64,000 nucleotides of DNA from an uncultured Clostridium sp. Its GTDB lineage: Bacteria > Bacillota > Clostridia > Lachnospirales > Lachnospiraceae. This document shows, piece after piece, positions 1 to 8,359 of this stretch; position 1 is the stretch's first letter; each line of letters starts with the position of its first letter. The stretch covers positions 39,534 to 103,533 of the forward strand of contig UQBG01000011.1 in NCBI GenBank assembly GCA_900539185.1, read 5' to 3'. The notes beneath the pieces are model-generated. The model did not search any database and was not told where the DNA came from. It was given only the letters and a program-made list of their open reading frames with translations. A program made the translations under genes and the position numbers.

Positions 1-1186
1 CATTTGGTTCTGCATCTTTTACGGACAGTATCACAGAACCGGAATGGATCTCGCTGCTCCCCAGTGTGATCGTACCATTCTTTACCTTAGAGGAATCTGT
101 ATGTACCGCATCCTCCACCCGTTCAAATATTCCGGTTACATGTACATTTGTATCCGGCATAGTATATTCAAAGGTAGACTGATCGCCTCTCGCGGCCAAT
201 GTCTCCCCATTTATTACAATGGAGGTTAACTGGTACCCATACTCCGGTTCCAGCTTTAAGATCACCTTACTCCCCGGCAGAATATTTGCCCAGCCACTAT
301 TTCTATCCTGCCTTACCTCCGATAATCCTATCGAGTTTCCATCTGCATCCTGAATATCCAGAATCTCCATCGTTCCATGCTTTAGTAGTTCCTCTTCTCG
401 CAGTCCCGACTGATTCTTCGGATCGGACTCCCATATAATCGTTCTTGGCACAACGGTAGCCGTCTTGCTTTTTTCTACCTTTATATCATACTGTGCACTC
501 GGTTTGACTACGAACGCCATGGTATCCTTCGTCCCCTCCGGAACCGGGATCTCTGTTCCATTCACAAAAACCTTTCCGATATTTCCGTCTCCAAACGCCA
601 GTGTAATCTGAATCAGATTTCCTATTTCTCCGGACGCATATCCCTTTCCTGTTCCGGTTATCGTTGGGCTCTCATCCCCGATCCTTTCCGCATTAAAATA
701 CAGGTTCATGCCAGCCCCATCATAGCTCGCCTGTAGCGCAATCGTATTCGGATAGTTCGGTCCCGGAGATGGTCTCTGCTCTCTTTCTATCCTGATATTC
801 AGGCTTCCTGAATATTGATACGCATCTAATGAAACTCGTCGACCGGGAGTAACATCCGTTGATACATTTCCGATCCATAGTTTTATCGTTTCTCCTGTTC
901 CTACTGCATCGCAGGTTACATACAAATAGTAGAGCTCTGCATTCAGATCTATTCTCTTATCCTGTTCCAGATCAACCTTTATATAATTCCCGGTATCAAG
1001 CTGCTTTTCCTGCAATTCTATCTCGATCGTATCCCAATAAACAATACCGTCATTGATTGCCATCGTTTCGTCAAAGTGCAGTGTTACCCAATACTCCTCC
1101 GCGGCATAAACAGCTTTCCCAACGGACGGCATAAGCATAACAATACACAGGCAGATACTGATACATAGTTTTAAATGATTACTCAT
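1..1186 (-). CDS. Secreted repeat-domain surface protein, C-terminus cut by window edge
   Basis: Open frame from an ATG at 1184-1186 to the left edge with no stop, about 395 codons visible. A GGGGG-type ribosome site lies just upstream. The first 29 residues form a signal peptide (basic start, hydrophobic core, cleavage after VYAA before EEYW), so the protein is exported. The body is beta-rich with many Asp, Gly, Thr and Val residues. A stretch around residues 300-365 (EILDIQDADG, EPEYGYQLTSIVINGE, YTMPDTNVHVTGIFE) resembles the divergent InlB B-repeat/listeria-bacteroides repeat of Gram-positive surface proteins. No catalytic motif is visible in the part present. It lies downstream, in the same direction, of an ECF sigma gene pair and could be its target; that is inference from position only. 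Confidence 0.75.
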   Translation of the reverse strand, partial: MSNHLKLCISICLCIVMLMPSVGKAVYAAEEYWVTLHFDETMAINDGIVYWDTIEIELQEKQLDTGNYIKVDLEQDKRIDLNAELYYLYVTCDAVGTGETIKLWIGNVSTDVTPGRRVSLDAYQYSGSLNIRIEREQRPSPGPNYPNTIALQASYDGAGMNLYFNAERIGDESPTITGTGKGYASGEIGNLIQITLAFGDGNIGKVFVNGTEIPVPEGTKDTMAFVVKPSAQYDIKVEKSKTATVVPRTIIWESDPKNQSGLREEELLKHGTMEILDIQDADGNSIGLSEVRQDRNSGWANILPGSKVILKLEPEYGYQLTSIVINGETLAARGDQSTFEYTMPDTNVHVTGIFERVEDAVHTDSSKVKNGTITLGSSEIHSGSVILSVKDAEPN

Positions 1187-1283
1187 CTGATTTCCCCCTC
1201 TTATTCTGTTCTTGTTTTCTTTATCCTTCTATGATGATCTATGTTCTCCCTATTTGTCAATCCGTTGGCATCATTCGGTCAAA

Positions 1284-1922
1284 TCATGGCTCAAATGCAT
1301 CCACTTCTGAATCCAGTTCCGAGTCCAACGCCGGATCCCCGCACGGAACGCCTTCCGTATGCATCGCCCGGTTTACCCACGCCGGAGCCTGTCCATCGGC
1401 ATCCGGTGTTACCTTCATCTGATTGAATACATAGTTTCCTTCTGCATCAAATACCAGTTCTATCCAGCCGGGATTCTCTACCGTACCGCCTACAAACAGG
1501 ATACTCCTGCCACCATCGTCATTTGTCACCTCGTACCGATAATAGGCTTCTTCCCCGCATTGATCTGTCACATCGATCTTCTCGTCACCGATCACCAGAT
1601 ACAGCCGGTCGCCCTCCACCTCGGCATACTCCTTATCCAAGTGGCCAATCGTAAACCTTGACTCACTGCCATAGTTTTCATATACCACTTCCGTTCCTCC
1701 CGCCGTGTGAAACATCTGGCGTACATAATCTGCTGCATGTACGATCGCCGACCGTGTTGCCGGGATCCCAAGGAGCACCGTTACACAGGCCGCTATTCCC
1801 GCTACATATCCGATCCACATATGAGATCGTTTTTCTTTTCCTTCCAGTTCGGCTCGCATTTCCTGCTTCCGTTCCTGCTTCATCTTGATTTTATTAAATG
1901 TGTTCTGAATCTGACGTTCCAT
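1284..1922 (-). CDS. Single-pass membrane protein, probable anti-sigma factor partner
   Basis: 212 residues. A charged, Lys/Arg/Glu-rich cytoplasmic N-terminus (1-33) is followed by one membrane segment (about 36-60, MWIGYVAGIAACVTVLLGI) and an extracytoplasmic domain rich in acidic residues, ending in an Asp/Glu/Ser tail. It begins three bases after the stop of the ECF sigma gene, so the two are almost certainly co-translated. Membrane proteins in this position usually hold the sigma factor inactive through their cytoplasmic part. No zinc-binding HxxxCxxC anti-sigma motif is visible, so the anti-sigma role rests on gene order and topology rather than on a recognised domain. Confidence 0.7.
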   Translation of the reverse strand: MERQIQNTFNKIKMKQERKQEMRAELEGKEKRSHMWIGYVAGIAACVTVLLGIPATRSAIVHAADYVRQMFHTAGGTEVVYENYGSESRFTIGHLDKEYAEVEGDRLYLVIGDEKIDVTDQCGEEAYYRYEVTNDDGGRSILFVGGTVENPGWIELVFDAEGNYVFNQMKVTPDADGQAPAWVNRAMHTEGVPCGDPALDSELDSEVDAFEP

Positions 1923-1925
1923 CCC

Positions 1926-2399
1926 TTATTCCTCCAATCTTCTTTTCAGTTCTGTCTTCCCTCTGCTGATTCGCATCGCAACGGCCGACTCTGACAATCT
2001 CAGAATCTTCGCTACTTCCTTATAGGTATATCCGGCATAAAAGTGCAGATACAAAGGAGCCCTATACTTCTCATCCAGTTCCAGCATCGCCTCCAGCAGT
2101 ACCTTATCGTCCTCGCAAAAGCCGGAAGGATCTCCCATATAATCCTCTATCTGATCGAATGTAATGCTTTGCCGCACCTTGCCGGCCCGAAGATGGTCCT
2201 TGCACATATTTGCAGTTACCGTAAACAAATATGCTTTTTCATGGCTGCTCCGCAGCAGAATATTTTTGGAAAGCAGTTTTAAAAATACTTCCTGTACGAT
2301 ATCCTCTGCTTCCTGCCAGGAACCAACATAGGATACTGCGAATCTATACAGATCATCTGCATATGCATCAAATAATTTCAGTATCTTCTCGTTACTCAA
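1926..2399 (-). CDS. ECF-subfamily RNA polymerase sigma factor
   Basis: 157 residues, normal for an extracytoplasmic-function sigma factor. Region 2 is visible at about 9-75 (LYRFAVSYVGSWQEAEDIVQ, then VFLKLL), contacting core polymerase and the -10 element. Region 4 is a helix-turn-helix at about 110-155 (YAGYTYKEVAKILRLSESAV then RISRGKTELKRRL), reading the -35. Start is TTG at 2397-2399, preceded by an AGGAGG site about ten bases upstream; no ATG in frame fits better. The membrane partner follows after three bases. It probably responds to an envelope signal; the regulon cannot be read from the window. Confidence 0.9.
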   Translation of the reverse strand: MSNEKILKLFDAYADDLYRFAVSYVGSWQEAEDIVQEVFLKLLSKNILLRSSHEKAYLFTVTANMCKDHLRAGKVRQSITFDQIEDYMGDPSGFCEDDKVLLEAMLELDEKYRAPLYLHFYAGYTYKEVAKILRLSESAVAMRISRGKTELKRRLEE

Positions 2400-2483
2400 C
2401 GCTCACGCTCCTCCTTCGTTTTGAGATCTCATATATATAACGATTGACGGGGGCTGTTTCTCACATTTATTTCGTAAATTTTT

Positions 2484-2514
2484 AAGTGCCACTTCCGATC
2501 AAGAAGTGGCACTT
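2484..2514. terminator. Hairpin between HD-domain gene and sigma factor gene
   Basis: Perfect 12-bp inverted repeat AAGTGCCACTTC / GAAGTGGCACTT with a seven-base loop. On the plus strand it is followed by a T run; on the minus strand, the direction of the HD gene ending at 2557, the stem is followed by AAAAATTT and so lacks an immediate U tract. It probably ends the HD transcript or acts in both directions. Confidence 0.6.
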
Positions 2515-2556
2515 TTTATAAGCTCTCCGGCTTTCCGTTCATAATTCTTTTTCTGT

Positions 2557-3147
2557 CTATTCTTTCTTTAAATTTCCCTTTTGAATGTTCTCCTGTATGA
2601 TCTGGTCTGTGATCTCATAAAGCTGCTCGGATCCCTGCCGTGTCTTGGTTTGTCTTCCATATACCTGACTCGCTGCGACGCCGTGCTCCCGCCAGTCACC
2701 ACCACCATTACTGTTGTTTAACAATAACGGCTGTAGATTATCCATTGCATGTGCATACTTTGATTCCGCTGTCCGGCAGGCCTCAAATTCATCGAACAGA
2801 GTAATCAGTTCTTCCTTTTGTTCCTGCGGAAGAAGGGAGAATATCCGTTCCTTTGCCGCATCCTCTCTTGCCTTCTGCGTTTTCAGACCTTCCGCATCAT
2901 AGGCATAGGTGTCTCCTGCATCGATCTCTACGATGTCATGAATCAGACACATCAGCATCACCCTCGCGATATCTACAGGTTCGTTTGAATATTCTCGCAA
3001 CAAGTACGCCATGATTGCCATATGCCAGGCATGCTCTGCATCATTCTCATTTCTTCCATGCCCGGATAAATGTGTCTGGCGAAAGATGTTCTTCTCCTTA
3101 TCAATCTCCAGTATAAAGTCCAACTGCTTCTTTAGTCGTTCGTCCAT
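2557..3147 (-). CDS. HD-domain hydrolase, YfbR/5'-nucleotidase-like
   Basis: 196 residues. HD-superfamily metal ligands are visible: His in NDAEHAWHMA (about residue 38-42), the HD pair in CLIHDIVEIDAGD (about 70-71), and a later Asp in HAMDNLQPLL. This arrangement matches the small YfbR-like HD proteins that dephosphorylate deoxynucleoside monophosphates or related nucleotides in the cytosol. Members of this family in Firmicutes are often annotated only as HD-domain proteins, and the substrate cannot be deduced here. The tail is Lys/Glu-rich. The gene stands alone between a terminator (2484-2514) and a non-coding stretch upstream. Confidence 0.8.
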   Translation of the reverse strand: MDERLKKQLDFILEIDKEKNIFRQTHLSGHGRNENDAEHAWHMAIMAYLLREYSNEPVDIARVMLMCLIHDIVEIDAGDTYAYDAEGLKTQKAREDAAKERIFSLLPQEQKEELITLFDEFEACRTAESKYAHAMDNLQPLLLNNSNGGGDWREHGVAASQVYGRQTKTRQGSEQLYEITDQIIQENIQKGNLKKE

Positions 3148-3416
3148 TTATGATACCCTCTTTCTCTTCTATCCAAATCATAGCATTTTTTAGAGGTTTG
3201 TCCAACTGAAATCTACCAGACCAATCATTTTATTTGCACCTTACATTTCCACTGACACCACATCTGCGGCAGCACTTGGTTTTAAGTCCTTTAGCAGTAT
3301 GGTGTTTCCCTTCTTCACAAAGAACAATGGCAATTTATCATACCGCTTCCTTATCAGGCGTGAAATCAAAGCACCGTAAAGGGAATGTCATGTTCATGTA
3401 AAATATCATTGAAACT
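3148..3416. other. Non-coding interval with a possible decayed reading frame
   Basis: No convincing gene. On the minus strand about 3220-3375 there is an open frame of some 48 codons (includes LISRLIRKRYDKLPLFFVKK and LLKDLKP) with no start codon or ribosome site, bounded by a stop on its 5' side. It may be the end of a decayed gene, or chance. Confidence 0.3.
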
Positions 3417-3444
3417 AAAAAAGGCCGTGAATAATTCACGACCT
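3417..3444 (-). terminator. Rho-independent terminator of the VOC gene
   Basis: On minus, stem AGGTCGTGAA / TTCACGGCCT (one G-U pair) with a three-base loop, followed by a run of six U. It lies 13 bases after the stop of the VOC gene at 3457. Confidence 0.85.
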
Positions 3445-3456
3445 AACCGAAGCCTG

Positions 3457-3840
3457 TTATTTCTCCTGAAAAAGTTCAATTTCCTCACCCAACGGGCCAC
3501 GACAAAATGCAATTCTTGCCGGGAATACCGGTTCGGATGCAATCTGTATATCCTTTGGTTCAATGAATACTTCATATCCGGCATTTCTTACCGCTTCTAC
3601 ACATGCATCCACATCATCGGTTGCAAATGCAAAATGCCGGATCACGCCTTGTTCGGATATGGCATCTCCCTCCCGGAAGATCTCTATGATTCCGTTTCCT
3701 GTATCCAGCATAATACCGGTCGGCCAGCTATGTGCGACCGACAGGCCAATCACATTCTTATAAAAATGAACCACCTTTGTATATTCTTCCTCGCTTCTGC
3801 ATTTAAATGATACATGGTGTATCCCTTTTACTAAACTCAT
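3457..3840 (-). CDS. VOC-family (glyoxalase/bleomycin-resistance fold) protein
   Basis: 127 residues, one VOC unit of two beta-alpha-beta-beta-beta modules. Typical signatures are GIHHVSFKCRSEEEYTKVV at the start (metal-ligand His), the middle RHFAFATDDVDACVEAV, and the final strand GEEIELFQE, with the C-terminal Glu ligand in EIELFQ. Members are metal-dependent lyases, isomerases, dioxygenases or drug-binding proteins, and the substrate here is unknown. The start at 3840 overlaps the end of the upstream small gene by 38 bases in another frame, suggesting translational coupling. A clean terminator follows. Confidence 0.85.
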   Translation of the reverse strand: MSLVKGIHHVSFKCRSEEEYTKVVHFYKNVIGLSVAHSWPTGIMLDTGNGIIEIFREGDAISEQGVIRHFAFATDDVDACVEAVRNAGYEVFIEPKDIQIASEPVFPARIAFCRGPLGEEIELFQEK

Positions 3841-4048
3841 GCTTCCAACCTCTCCTTTTCTTTTCCGTTATATGCTCCACCAAATCTCCGGCTACCTTCA
3901 GCGGCTTTTTCCATGTTGCCTTCCGGCTCCATTCTACTTCTATATAAAGCGTGATCGTACGCCCTGCAAACTCGCCAGTGAAATTATACCGAGGTCTCCC
4001 AACCACCTTATAGATTTCACCATTCTGATAAACCTCATGGATATCCAT
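3803..4048 (-). CDS. Small hypothetical protein upstream of the VOC gene
   Basis: 81 residues, not recognised. The first 60 residues look like a real folded domain (EVYQNGEIYKVVGRPRYNF, then GRTITLYIEVEWSRK), predicted mostly beta. The last 12 residues overlap the VOC start in a different frame. No signal peptide, membrane segment or metal motif is visible. It probably forms a two-gene unit with the VOC protein. The alternative is that the true protein ends earlier and a frameshift has extended it. Confidence 0.5.
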   Translation of the reverse strand: MDIHEVYQNGEIYKVVGRPRYNFTGEFAGRTITLYIEVEWSRKATWKKPLKVAGDLVEHITEKKRRGWKHEFSKRDTPCII

Positions 4049-4153
4049 ATTCGCTGCTTCCTCCTCCAGTATTTATCTATTCATATATAATCCGATTATA
4101 CTGTGGTTTTCGGCTTGTTGCAAACTTTCATTAACGATTGGTATTTAAGTGTC

Positions 4154-4759
4154 CTACTTTGTCAGCACCTTTTTACAATATTTATGTGTACCACAATATG
4201 GACATACCAGCTTACGTTTTGTAATCGTATGCGGTCCCATAATATATGACTTCATATCCGGAACAAATCGCTTATGGCAATCCGGACATTCGAATGCTCC
4301 TGCTTCCTTATCCAGAATACAGGCAATTGCGATTCCGCCGGCAATCACTATCAGTCCTATGACGATCAACAACGCCCTCAGCCAAGTCTCCATTTCAAGC
4401 ATTCCCGACAATACAAATAACGGAACTGCTGCAATAATCGTAAGACCTGCAACCATTGCCGATAATATTATTTTCTTTTTGCTTTCCTGTGCCTCTTTCA
4501 CTAAATTCACCATATTTTCCTCCGCTTTCATCCGATAATCTTCTTCTGATACCCTTTCACCCGATAACAGTTCATTTACCGTTATCTCTAACTCATTGCA
4601 CAAAGGCAACAACAATGATACTTCCGGGAATCCATTTCCCCGTTCCCACTTTGAAATTGTCTTATCGCTGATTCCCAATTTTTCAGAAAGCTGCCTTTGC
4701 GTATATCCCTTTCGTTTTCTCTCGCCGGCGATAAACTGTCCGATTTTAATTTGATCCAT
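4154..4759 (-). CDS. HTH (XRE) regulator fused to membrane segments and a zinc ribbon
   Basis: 201 residues. Residues 6-65 are a Cro/C1-type helix-turn-helix (GKRKGYTQRQLSEKLGISDK-like pattern, KTISKWERGNGFPEVSLL). Two hydrophobic segments follow at about 95-117 and 126-147, then a C-terminal zinc ribbon with CPDCHKRF and CPYCGTHKYC (about 158-194). HTH proteins anchored in the membrane by a short hydrophobic pair are common in Clostridia and often repress adjacent genes. The zinc ribbon resembles those of the two downstream proteins (CxxCGxxN pattern), suggesting that they belong to one variable locus. Confidence 0.8.
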   Translation of the reverse strand: MDQIKIGQFIAGERKRKGYTQRQLSEKLGISDKTISKWERGNGFPEVSLLLPLCNELEITVNELLSGERVSEEDYRMKAEENMVNLVKEAQESKKKIILSAMVAGLTIIAAVPLFVLSGMLEMETWLRALLIVIGLIVIAGGIAIACILDKEAGAFECPDCHKRFVPDMKSYIMGPHTITKRKLVCPYCGTHKYCKKVLTK

Positions 4760-4837
4760 TTGTTTTCCTCCCTTCTGCCTTAATTATCCGGTAAAATATG
4801 GCTATTTCACACCCACAAAACGTAGAATATGGTGAAC

Positions 4838-5130
4838 TTACGCAGTTTCTACGCTCCGTAGAGTGTAAACAAAACTGTTCATCATATCAGCCAACTCAGA
4901 TTTCGTCACAACATCCTTCAAGCCTTCTGCAACATCTGAAATCTGCTTTTCCAGTGATATTATATCGAAGTTGATTTTGTTAATTTCTATTCTGTTGTTA
5001 GCAGTCTCCATGCTTAACTGAAGTATTTCCCGCTGACCAATAAAATCTCGATTCTGTAATACTCTAATCCCTCCCGAAGATCTGCATTCTCATTTTCTTC
5101 ATTTTGTCATAATACGCTTTATATCTATAT
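4838..5130 (-). pseudogene. Decayed coiled-coil reading frame
   Basis: The interval 4760-5203 has no intact gene. On minus, 4838-5011 is an ATG frame of 57 residues (METANNRIEINKINFD, then LEKQISDVAEGLKDVVTKSE) with heptad-like spacing. It has no ribosome site and stays open upstream of the ATG in frame (NRDFIGQREILQLS). Just upstream the coding signal jumps frame twice (NENADLREGLEYYR, then ERMIYRYKAYYDKMKK). The three pieces read as one ancestral coiled-coil protein split by frameshifts. Family unknown. Confidence 0.45.
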
Positions 5131-5203
5131 ATCATTCTCTCAACAAAAAGAAGCCCCATTCTACATTGAGTGAAGCTCCTGACTCTGCCATTCTGTCGTC
5201 CTG

Positions 5204-5728
5204 TCATAACCGCGAATCACAATATTTACATTTATTTTCAAATCCAATCCGATTTACATTTGTTGCTCCACAGGAAGTACATCTTACAACACGATACCGT
5301 TCCCCGATTGTCTTTGCTCCGTTTCCTAAAATAATATAAGTGGGATCAACTGCAAATATCCCACAGTTGACCAGAAATCCTTTTCCCACACATTTTATAA
5401 ATACCGCAATCAGCTTACTCTGCCTCTTCTTTAACTGCTCCGCAAGATCTATGACACTCACCAGTCCATCTTTATCCGTTTCAAAAAGTCTGCTCATTTT
5501 AATTGCCATAAACGGAATGCGCAATCTCTGAAAAAAGAAAATAAATAGTACCGCAAAGGTCACCAGAATTACAACTCCTATACTATCTATGTCTCTGTTC
5601 TTTCCAACCTGTCCCGTTTCTATTAATAATAGCCCAAAGGCCATCACCAATGCATTCCATCCAAAAATCAATGTCAGTATCCCATTAACAATAATCTCAA
5701 GCAAGCACTTTCCTTTATTTAGATACAT
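5204..5728 (-). CDS. Two-TM membrane protein with C-terminal zinc ribbon (copy B)
   Basis: 174 residues from the ATG at 5726-5728 (MYLNKGKCLL). This start matches the paralogue upstream (MYINKK) and overlaps that gene's end by 14 bases; an ATG at 5770 is also open. Two membrane segments sit at about residues 10-35 and 50-72. A cytoplasmic region follows, with a helical part (VISDLAEQLKKRQSKLI-like), then a zinc ribbon CTSCGATN - 9 residues - CKYC. The domain order is the same as in the neighbour at 5715-6272, so the pair is an old tandem duplication. Function unknown. The middle domain resembles a winged-helix-like segment seen in some zinc-ribbon membrane proteins, but I cannot name the family. 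Confidence 0.65.
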   Translation of the reverse strand: MYLNKGKCLLEIIVNGILTLIFGWNALVMAFGLLLIETGQVGKNRDIDSIGVVILVTFAVLFIFFFQRLRIPFMAIKMSRLFETDKDGLVSVIDLAEQLKKRQSKLIAVFIKCVGKGFLVNCGIFAVDPTYIILGNGAKTIGERYRVVRCTSCGATNVNRIGFENKCKYCDSRL

Positions 5729-6272
5729 GGTATTCCACCCCCTGATCCAGACTGCCAAGACAATATGCACATGTATTTATGAATCCCTTTCGCACCCGAT
5801 TCACAGCTCCACAATTCGGACAACAGATCGTCTGATATATGGATTCCTTTTCTGCTCCTGCACCCGGTTGATAAAGTGTAATCGCAGATGAGATGCCATT
5901 CGCCTTTATATCCAGCCTAAACAAATGTAATTTAATAAGAAACTTCAGCTCCTTCACGATTCTCTCTTCTTTTATGCCGGTTGCCTTTGCCAGCACATGT
6001 GCCTGCATGATTCCATCCGGAGCTTCCTCGAAAAAGCTGTCATATACTTTAGCCCTCTCCAGTATATTATTGAAAATGAAAAGTACTACAAATAATATCA
6101 AAAATAATAAGCATGGTATTATAATTGCAGAATTTAAGAAAACCGATAATTCTCCGTCTATTATGCTAAGTACCAATGCCAAAACTATCATTATACAGAG
6201 ATAGCCAAAAATCCAAAGGCCGATACTGTCTATAATCTTATACACCATGAATATTTTCTTGTTAATATACAT
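5715..6272 (-). CDS. Two-TM membrane protein with C-terminal zinc ribbon (copy A)
   Basis: 185 residues. Two membrane segments at about 13-36 and 46-70, then a helical cytoplasmic part (HVLAKATGIKEERIVKELKF, reminiscent of a winged helix), and a zinc ribbon with CPNCGAVNRVRKGF and CAYC. Shared with the copy at 5204-5728 are the start MY(I/L)NK, the topology and the CxxCGAxNxxRxGFxNxCxYC ribbon. The two genes overlap and form one transcript with it. Not recognised as a named family; probably a membrane-tethered nucleic-acid- or protein-binding factor. Confidence 0.65.
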   Translation of the reverse strand: MYINKKIFMVYKIIDSIGLWIFGYLCIMIVLALVLSIIDGELSVFLNSAIIIPCLLFLILFVVLFIFNNILERAKVYDSFFEEAPDGIMQAHVLAKATGIKEERIVKELKFLIKLHLFRLDIKANGISSAITLYQPGAGAEKESIYQTICCPNCGAVNRVRKGFINTCAYCLGSLDQGVEYHVSK

Positions 6273-6345
6273 CTGCGAACCTTCCTCCCAACTTTACACT
6301 CCGTTTATATATTATCGTTACGTTTTACCTGTTCATTCAACCGTT

Positions 6346-6525
6346 TTACTTCATACCCATAAATCTCAGCCAAATACAATCTATATCATCAAATGTAGTA
6401 TAAAACGGTGACTCATACCAGATACTCGTATTTTCATTACAACAATCACATTTTCTTTGATTACCTTTTATAAAAGCTCCCGTCTCAATCGGATTAGGAT
6501 GATACTTAAACTTCGGAATATTCAT
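6346..6525 (-). pseudogene. Truncated CbrC/UPF0167-like protein
   Basis: 59 codons from ATG 6523-6525 with an AGGAG ribosome site. The start (IPKFKYHPNPIETGAF) and the Cys pair (KCDCC) followed by YESPFY are the N-terminal signature of the CbrC/UPF0167 family, normally about 180 residues. The frame ends at 6346, just where the family's CPWC motif is expected. Another frame continues from there (AEIYGYEVKRLNEQVKRNDN), so the gene has lost most of its body through deletion and frameshift. CbrC relatives occur among colicin/toxin-immunity genes. The remnant is probably inactive. Confidence 0.6.
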
Positions 6526-6562
6526 GTTTATTCTCCTTTCACAGCAAATTTTGAATTAGCAA

Positions 6563-7015
6563 TTATACTTCAACCTGAACATTGTTTTCCCGACAAAATG
6601 CAATAAAGCCACCAACCTCATCTCCGCTGATTGTCGCAAAGAAGGTAATGTGATGATGGTTATACTTCCCCGCATCATGCATATCATCAAGATAAACTTC
6701 ATTGTCCCTCTCACTGTATGATACATTAAGCTTCATATCATCTTTATATAGCCTTCCGTCTCTGGCAGTAAGCATAACATCTATCTTTACAAAAGACTCC
6801 TGCCGTAGCTTTCGGGCCTTTTTTATTGACCAGATAGTGACCGGAATGAAACATAAAAATTCAAGAAACATAGGTAATACAAGAAATGAAATATCCGTTA
6901 TACACATTACACCAAATATGATAAAAAACAAAACCATCCATACTAAAATAGGTGCCGATAAGTGCAGCGTATCTTTGTCATTCAAAACACGAGTTGTTAC
7001 TGTTACCCGATACAT
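6563..7015 (-). CDS. Small membrane protein, YcxB-like topology
   Basis: 150 residues from the ATG at 7013-7015 (MYRVTVTTRVL), which has a GGGGAAAGG site directly upstream; an upstream ATG at 7072 lacks one. A short N-terminal beta strand is followed by two membrane segments (about 22-44 and 46-62), a basic turn (SIKKARKLRQ) and a C-terminal domain of about 80 residues with alternating strands. The layout is that of the YcxB-like group: two helices then a PH-like cytoplasmic domain. The similarity is by topology only; no motif proves it. Confidence 0.55.
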   Translation of the reverse strand: MYRVTVTTRVLNDKDTLHLSAPILVWMVLFFIIFGVMCITDISFLVLPMFLEFLCFIPVTIWSIKKARKLRQESFVKIDVMLTARDGRLYKDDMKLNVSYSERDNEVYLDDMHDAGKYNHHHITFFATISGDEVGGFIAFCRENNVQVEV

Positions 7016-7115
7016 CCTTTCCCCTTTCCGGCAATTCGTATAGTCATTAACAAATTTATGAATTTCATTCAATTTAAATTATATTCCCAAATTACTCATG
7101 AACATACAAAATCAG

Positions 7116-8219
7116 CTAACAACAGTCCCAACTATACAGTACATCGCCAAAATCCAGTGCCTCAAGTTTTTTACTATTGATAAAGAACGCACCGACACCC
7201 GCATCGCCCCACAGAATGCGCCACTGATTCTTCCAGTAATCTGAATCAAGCTGAAACAGCAGGATATCATAATAATTTCTCTTCATACTTCGTGGATCCC
7301 GCTGTCTAAAGTTTGGATACCCAAACATCCGGTGTCCATATGTGGATTCATGAATATCCGCATATTTTTTGTCATACTCGTCAAACATTTGATAAAATTT
7401 TAATCTGCTATCCAACTCAATGCCAAGCTCGTCTGCAATCTTATGCAGCAATCCATCACATCTTACATCACAGTCATTCATATATGCTGTTTCCGTCTTG
7501 AAAGAAACTGCATATTCTCCCCGTACGGGAAAACCGATGCTATCCTGTTGGTTTACGCCCTTATCCTCTTTTTCCAAATCTCTGGTTGTCTTTATTCCAA
7601 TAGAAAGCACATCCGCTTCGGTAATACTTTCATCTATATTCTCATGGTATACAACCTGATAGGTATGATTGGGATAGCCACTTTCCTGCATGGGCAGACC
7701 ATAATTTCTGTCAAACCATATAAAGAATTGCAGCATTCCTGTTCTTGGAAGCATCTGATTTTCAGGAAGTTCATTCAGATTTATCTGTGCCAATAACATT
7801 AGGCTACTTCCACCAGAAGTCATCGGATACTTTCTTTTCCTATCCCAATAGGGAACGCCTCCCAGCTTACTTTCAAAAAGTGTCGGCTTTCTGTTTTCCT
7901 CTATTTGAATTTTGATGGAATCCTGACGGGTCCGCTTCTGTAACTCCTGTAAAAGTATTTTCACAGTTTTCTTGTCCGGCATTTGAACAGGCGTCTGATT
8001 GTCGTCAACAGCCTCTTTTGATTGCACATTCTTTTTATGACCAAGATATATCATTACAATTCCAGAGGCCAAAATTACACCAAAGGAAAAGAATAGGGAT
8101 AGATACACATGAATCGGTTGAAATTCATCTGTAATCGCACCATACATACAACAAACAAGCATTCCGCCTCCGAACACAGACAAAAGAATCCCCGAAACAG
8201 TCAATATAATTTTTTTCAT
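7116..8219 (-). CDS. YwqG-family (DUF1963) protein with N-terminal membrane anchor
   Basis: 367 residues from the ATG at 8217-8219 (MKKIILTVSGILL) behind a G-rich ribosome site; the longer frame to 8309 has none. Two membrane segments at about 5-25 and 35-56 precede a YwqG/DUF1963 domain (about 95-365), recognised by ESKLGGVPYWDRKRKYP, then MLLAQINLNELP, MLQFFIWFD, and the ending WRILWGDAGVGAFFI. Stand-alone YwqG proteins are soluble; the membrane anchor is less common. DUF1963 proteins are found among antitoxin/immunity-type gene arrays, which fits the surrounding strip, but the biochemical role is unknown. Confidence 0.8.
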   Translation of the reverse strand: MKKIILTVSGILLSVFGGGMLVCCMYGAITDEFQPIHVYLSLFFSFGVILASGIVMIYLGHKKNVQSKEAVDDNQTPVQMPDKKTVKILLQELQKRTRQDSIKIQIEENRKPTLFESKLGGVPYWDRKRKYPMTSGGSSLMLLAQINLNELPENQMLPRTGMLQFFIWFDRNYGLPMQESGYPNHTYQVVYHENIDESITEADVLSIGIKTTRDLEKEDKGVNQQDSIGFPVRGEYAVSFKTETAYMNDCDVRCDGLLHKIADELGIELDSRLKFYQMFDEYDKKYADIHESTYGHRMFGYPNFRQRDPRSMKRNYYDILLFQLDSDYWKNQWRILWGDAGVGAFFINSKKLEALDFGDVLYSWDCC

Positions 8220-8359
8220 ATACGTTTCGCCCCCCCTTAAGTACTTATTCCCCATCGTTTTCATTTCATTACTTTTACTTCCGAAACATCGCAGTCCATA
8301 TAAGCCCACTCCTTATCGCCTATCCTCCCCGCTCCGGTCCGCGCTGAGCAGAGGTCTAC

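Noticed and set aside
3220..3375. Possible small gene on minus upstream of the VOC terminator
   Set aside because: No start codon or ribosome site; kept only as a possible decayed frame.
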